Of a stretch of DNA of 64,000 nt, positions 61,699-64,000 are shown in pieces (positions within the stretch are counted from its first letter, which is position 1; every line of letters starts with the position of its first letter). Both the position numbers and the translations under genes were made by a program. Source of the DNA: Roseiarcus sp963787135. Its GTDB lineage: Bacteria > Pseudomonadota > Alphaproteobacteria > Rhizobiales > Beijerinckiaceae. Under the pieces are notes generated by a model. The model was given only the letters and a program-made list of their open reading frames with translations, ran no database searches and was not told where the DNA came from. The stretch lies in assembly GCA_963787135.1 (NCBI GenBank), contig CAWBBW010000030.1, positions 62,001 to 126,000 on the forward strand, read 5' to 3'.

Positions 61699-62892
61699 AT
61701 GAAGGCCAAAACGATTGGAATACAGCGCGACGTCACCATCATGGTTACACTGATGGGCGCAGCCGGCCTGTTGGCCGCGAGCGCAGCTCCCGCCTCCGCC
61801 GACCCGCTGTTCGGTCAAACGAATCTCGTCTCCGACATCCCCGGCCTGGCCAAGATCACAGATCCTAGCTTGGTCAATTCGTGGGGAATCTCCGAGAGTT
61901 CCAGTTCCCCGTTCTGGATCTCCGATAACGGCACCGGCCTTTCGACCCTGTACGCGGTTCCTGGGTCCAGCCCACCGGTAACGAAGCAAGGGCTCACTGT
62001 AACCATTCCTGGCGCCGTTATGGGTACGACCTCTGCGCCCACGGGGCAGGTCTTCAACAGCACCAGCGGGTTTGCGCTCGGCTCGTCAGGCAAGGCGCTT
62101 TTCCTCTTCGACTCCGAAGATGGCGCCATTTCCGGATGGAACCCGTCGCTTGGAACGAACGCAGCAATTGCTGTGAACAATACTCCGGGCGCTGTCTACA
62201 AGGGTCTGGCGATCTCGGACGCTAACGGCGGCACACTCTACGCGACGAATTTCCGCGCCGGTACGATCGACGCGTTCGACAGCAACTTCAACCCGACCCT
62301 AACCGGGGAGTTCGTGGACCCGAACTTGCCGGCCGGCTTCGCGCCGTTCAACGACAAGGTCATCAACGTCGGCGGCCAGGACGAGCTTTTTGTCACTTAC
62401 GCCAAGCAGGACGCCGCCAAGCACGATGACGTCGCCGGCCCAGGCAACGGCTTCGTGGACGTGTTCAACCTGGACGGCAGCTTCGACGAACGGCTAATCT
62501 CGAACGGAGCGCTGAACTCGCCCTGGGGCTTGCAGATCGCGCCGTCGAGCTTCAGGCAGTTCGCCGGCGATCTTTTGGTCGGCAATTTCGGCGACGGGAA
62601 GATCAATGCATATAACGCCACCACCGGCGCGTGGATCGGCACGCTGGACGGCGCCAACGGCGATCCGCTCGTCATCGACGGTCTTTGGGCTCTGACGATC
62701 GGCAACGGCGGATCGGGCGGAAGCCTCAATACGCTTTATTTTACAGCGGGACCCAACGGAGAAAGCGACGGATTGTTCGGAAGCTTGACCGCGGTCCCCG
62801 AAATGTCGACCTGGGCGATGATGCTCGCAGGGTTTGCCGGGCTTGGCCTGGCGGCATATCGCTCACGAAGAGCCCGCATCGAAGCGGCGTAA
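61699..62892 (+). CDS. TIGR03118-type PEP-CTERM extracellular protein
   Basis: 397 aa from the ATG at 61699, chosen for AGGAGA upstream. Signal peptide (MVTLMGAAGLLAASAAPAS), then a beta-propeller-like domain typical of the TIGR03118 family: LVSDIPGLAKITDPSLVNSW, SPFWISDNGTGLSTLY, APSSFRQFAGDLLVGNFGDG. The C-terminus is a sorting signal: VPEMSTWAMMLAGFAGLGLA and a basic tail (YRSRRAR). The usual PEP motif is PEM here, a variant seen in alphaproteobacteria. Exosortase is expected elsewhere in the genome; it may be part of the extracellular matrix with the exopolysaccharide. Confidence 0.9.
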   Translation: MKAKTIGIQRDVTIMVTLMGAAGLLAASAAPASADPLFGQTNLVSDIPGLAKITDPSLVNSWGISESSSSPFWISDNGTGLSTLYAVPGSSPPVTKQGLTVTIPGAVMGTTSAPTGQVFNSTSGFALGSSGKALFLFDSEDGAISGWNPSLGTNAAIAVNNTPGAVYKGLAISDANGGTLYATNFRAGTIDAFDSNFNPTLTGEFVDPNLPAGFAPFNDKVINVGGQDELFVTYAKQDAAKHDDVAGPGNGFVDVFNLDGSFDERLISNGALNSPWGLQIAPSSFRQFAGDLLVGNFGDGKINAYNATTGAWIGTLDGANGDPLVIDGLWALTIGNGGSGGSLNTLYFTAGPNGESDGLFGSLTAVPEMSTWAMMLAGFAGLGLAAYRSRRARIEAA

Positions 62893-63084
62893 GGGCCGCT
62901 CACGTCGAGCCAAGGAAGGTCGCTGTCGCGGCCTTCTCTTGCAGGCGCGTTGCGCACGTCTCCCGACGGGCGTTTGCCACCGGCGTCCCCCTCGACAGCG
63001 CGCAATTCCTGACGCTAACTTGAGAGGCCCGCGAACGCCGGGCGCATGGCGACGAGGTTAAACCTCACGCCCGGGAGGGAGCGC

Positions 63085-64000
63085 ATGTATCCAGGCCTGC
63101 ACGCCGTCGCGCGCGCCAACCAGCCCGCCGTCGTCATGGCGCAATCGGGCGAAACCGTCACCTATGCAGAGCTCGAGGCGCGCAGCAATCGGCTGGCGCA
63201 TCTCTTCCGGTCGCTGGGTCTCAAGCGCCTCGATCACTATGCCATCCTCACGGAAAACAATGTCCGCCACATCGAGTGCTGCGCGGCCGGCGAGCGCGCG
63301 GGGCTCTATTACACCTGCATCAATTCGTTTCTGACGCCGGAGGAAGTCGCCTATATCGCCAACAACAGCCTGTCGCAGGTGCTGATCACGTCGGCGGCCA
63401 AGCGCGAAACGGCGATTGCGGCGCTGCCCCATTGTCCCGGTGTGAAGCTTGTCCTGATCGTCGACGGATCAGGCGAGGGCGATCGTGTTCTGAATCTGGA
63501 TGAAGCGACGTCGCGTTTCCCGGACACGCCGATCGCCGACGAGTCTCTGGGCATTGCGATGCTCTATTCCTCCGGGACCACCGGAAGGCCGAAGGGCGTG
63601 CTGCGCCCTCTACCATTGCAACCGCCCGGTCAGCCGCTGGGCCTGGCGGCTTTTCTGACGAAACTCTGGCGATACCGAGAGGGGCTCACCTATCTCTCCC
63701 CTGCGCCGCTTTATCATGCCGCGCCGCATACTGGCGTCAATCTCACGATACGCGCCGGCGGAACGGCCGTGATCATGGAGCATTTCGACCCGGAGCGCTT
63801 TCTGCAGCTCGTCGAGACCCATCGCGTGACGCACAGCCAACTGGTGCCGACAATGTTCTCGCGGATGTTGAAACTGCCCGAGTCTGCTCGGCGGCGTTAT
63901 GACCTCTCCTCGCTGGAGGTCGCGATCCATGCGGCGGCGCCCTGTCCCATTCCGGTCAAGGAGGCCATGATCGACTGGTGGGGCCCGATCATTCTCGAAT
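63085..64000 (+). CDS. Acyl-CoA synthetase (AMP-binding family), 5' part
   Basis: 305 codons, running off the right edge; ATG at 63085 with GGGAGGGA upstream. The ANL superfamily fold: ETVTYAELEARSNRLAHLFR near residue 25, the P-loop AMLYSSGTTGRPKGVLRP, and SPAPLYHAAPHTGVNLTIRA. These give the acyl-adenylate, then CoA thioester formation. The N-terminus is short and lacks a membrane anchor; substrate (fatty acid or aryl acid) cannot be told. Neighbouring acyl-metabolism genes are not visible. Confidence 0.88.
   Translation, partial: MYPGLHAVARANQPAVVMAQSGETVTYAELEARSNRLAHLFRSLGLKRLDHYAILTENNVRHIECCAAGERAGLYYTCINSFLTPEEVAYIANNSLSQVLITSAAKRETAIAALPHCPGVKLVLIVDGSGEGDRVLNLDEATSRFPDTPIADESLGIAMLYSSGTTGRPKGVLRPLPLQPPGQPLGLAAFLTKLWRYREGLTYLSPAPLYHAAPHTGVNLTIRAGGTAVIMEHFDPERFLQLVETHRVTHSQLVPTMFSRMLKLPESARRRYDLSSLEVAIHAAAPCPIPVKEAMIDWWGPIILE

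Overview
High-GC DNA that codes densely on both strands. The gene set points to an alphaproteobacterium, probably Hyphomicrobiales and perhaps Beijerinckiaceae/Methylocystaceae-like. The grounds are: a pio-type extracellular electron transfer locus, alphaproteobacterial PEP-CTERM tails (PEPSTWAM and PEMSTWAM), a metal-ligand-poor HemB, Bpt and Aat, an ECF42-type sigma factor with a YciI/DGPF partner, and REP-like palindromes of the kind common in rhizobia. The taxonomic placement is inference. I saw no tRNA, rRNA or CRISPR array.

Region by region. (1) 1-5310: an outer-membrane electron conduit on the minus strand, with an MtrB/PioB barrel (runs off the left edge), a decaheme PioA with a repeat-bearing N-terminal extension, a HiPIP upstream of pioA and a CusF-like copper protein; a second HiPIP is divergent. 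(2) 5.3-13 kb: RidA, propionyl-CoA carboxylase alpha subunit, small unknowns, ICMT-like methyltransferase, NfuA, SdaA, Bpt, RDD protein. (3) 13-17.2 kb: branched-chain amino acid transport pieces (a LivH with a lipoprotein-like N-terminal extension, a CGNR regulator, divergent LivK) and an epimerase. (4) 17.3-19.5 kb: ECF42-like sigma factor with its YciI partner and a candidate target promoter. (5) 19.6-31.7 kb: mixed metabolism and transport (YeiH, alcohol dehydrogenase, SDR, DUF1275, DctA, a Gly-rich PEP-CTERM protein, NHL protein, winged-helix protein, HemB). (6) 31.9-35.7 kb: an AT-richer accessory island. An OLD-like AAA/TOPRIM gene is split by an intact IS630 element, and it is followed by 21-bp tandem repeats and a decayed flavin oxidoreductase. 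(7) 35.7-38.6 kb: a three-gene sugar ABC transporter. (8) 39.2-42.7 kb: methyltransferase, a broken DUF262/HNH gene, Uma2. (9) 43.2-52.7 kb: exopolysaccharide assembly (ligase, initiating phosphotransferase, GT4, Wza-like, Wzc-like, FemAB-like, deacetylase). (10) 53-64 kb: adenylate cyclase, cobalamin riboswitch with a Ni/Co permease, Aat, the circularly permuted ATP-grasp/alpha-E/transglutaminase trio, ACC deaminase, cupin, a TIGR03118-type PEP-CTERM protein and the start of an acyl-CoA synthetase.

The most interesting systems are the rearranged pio locus (PioA repeats, two HiPIPs, a CusF variant), the ECF42 pair with a visible promoter match, and a transglutaminase-like protein that appears to lack its catalytic cysteine. 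Several genes (PEP-CTERM protein, winged-helix protein, O-antigen ligase, Wzc-like) are each broken by single-base shifts. That many in one window suggests indel errors in the assembly as much as real decay.
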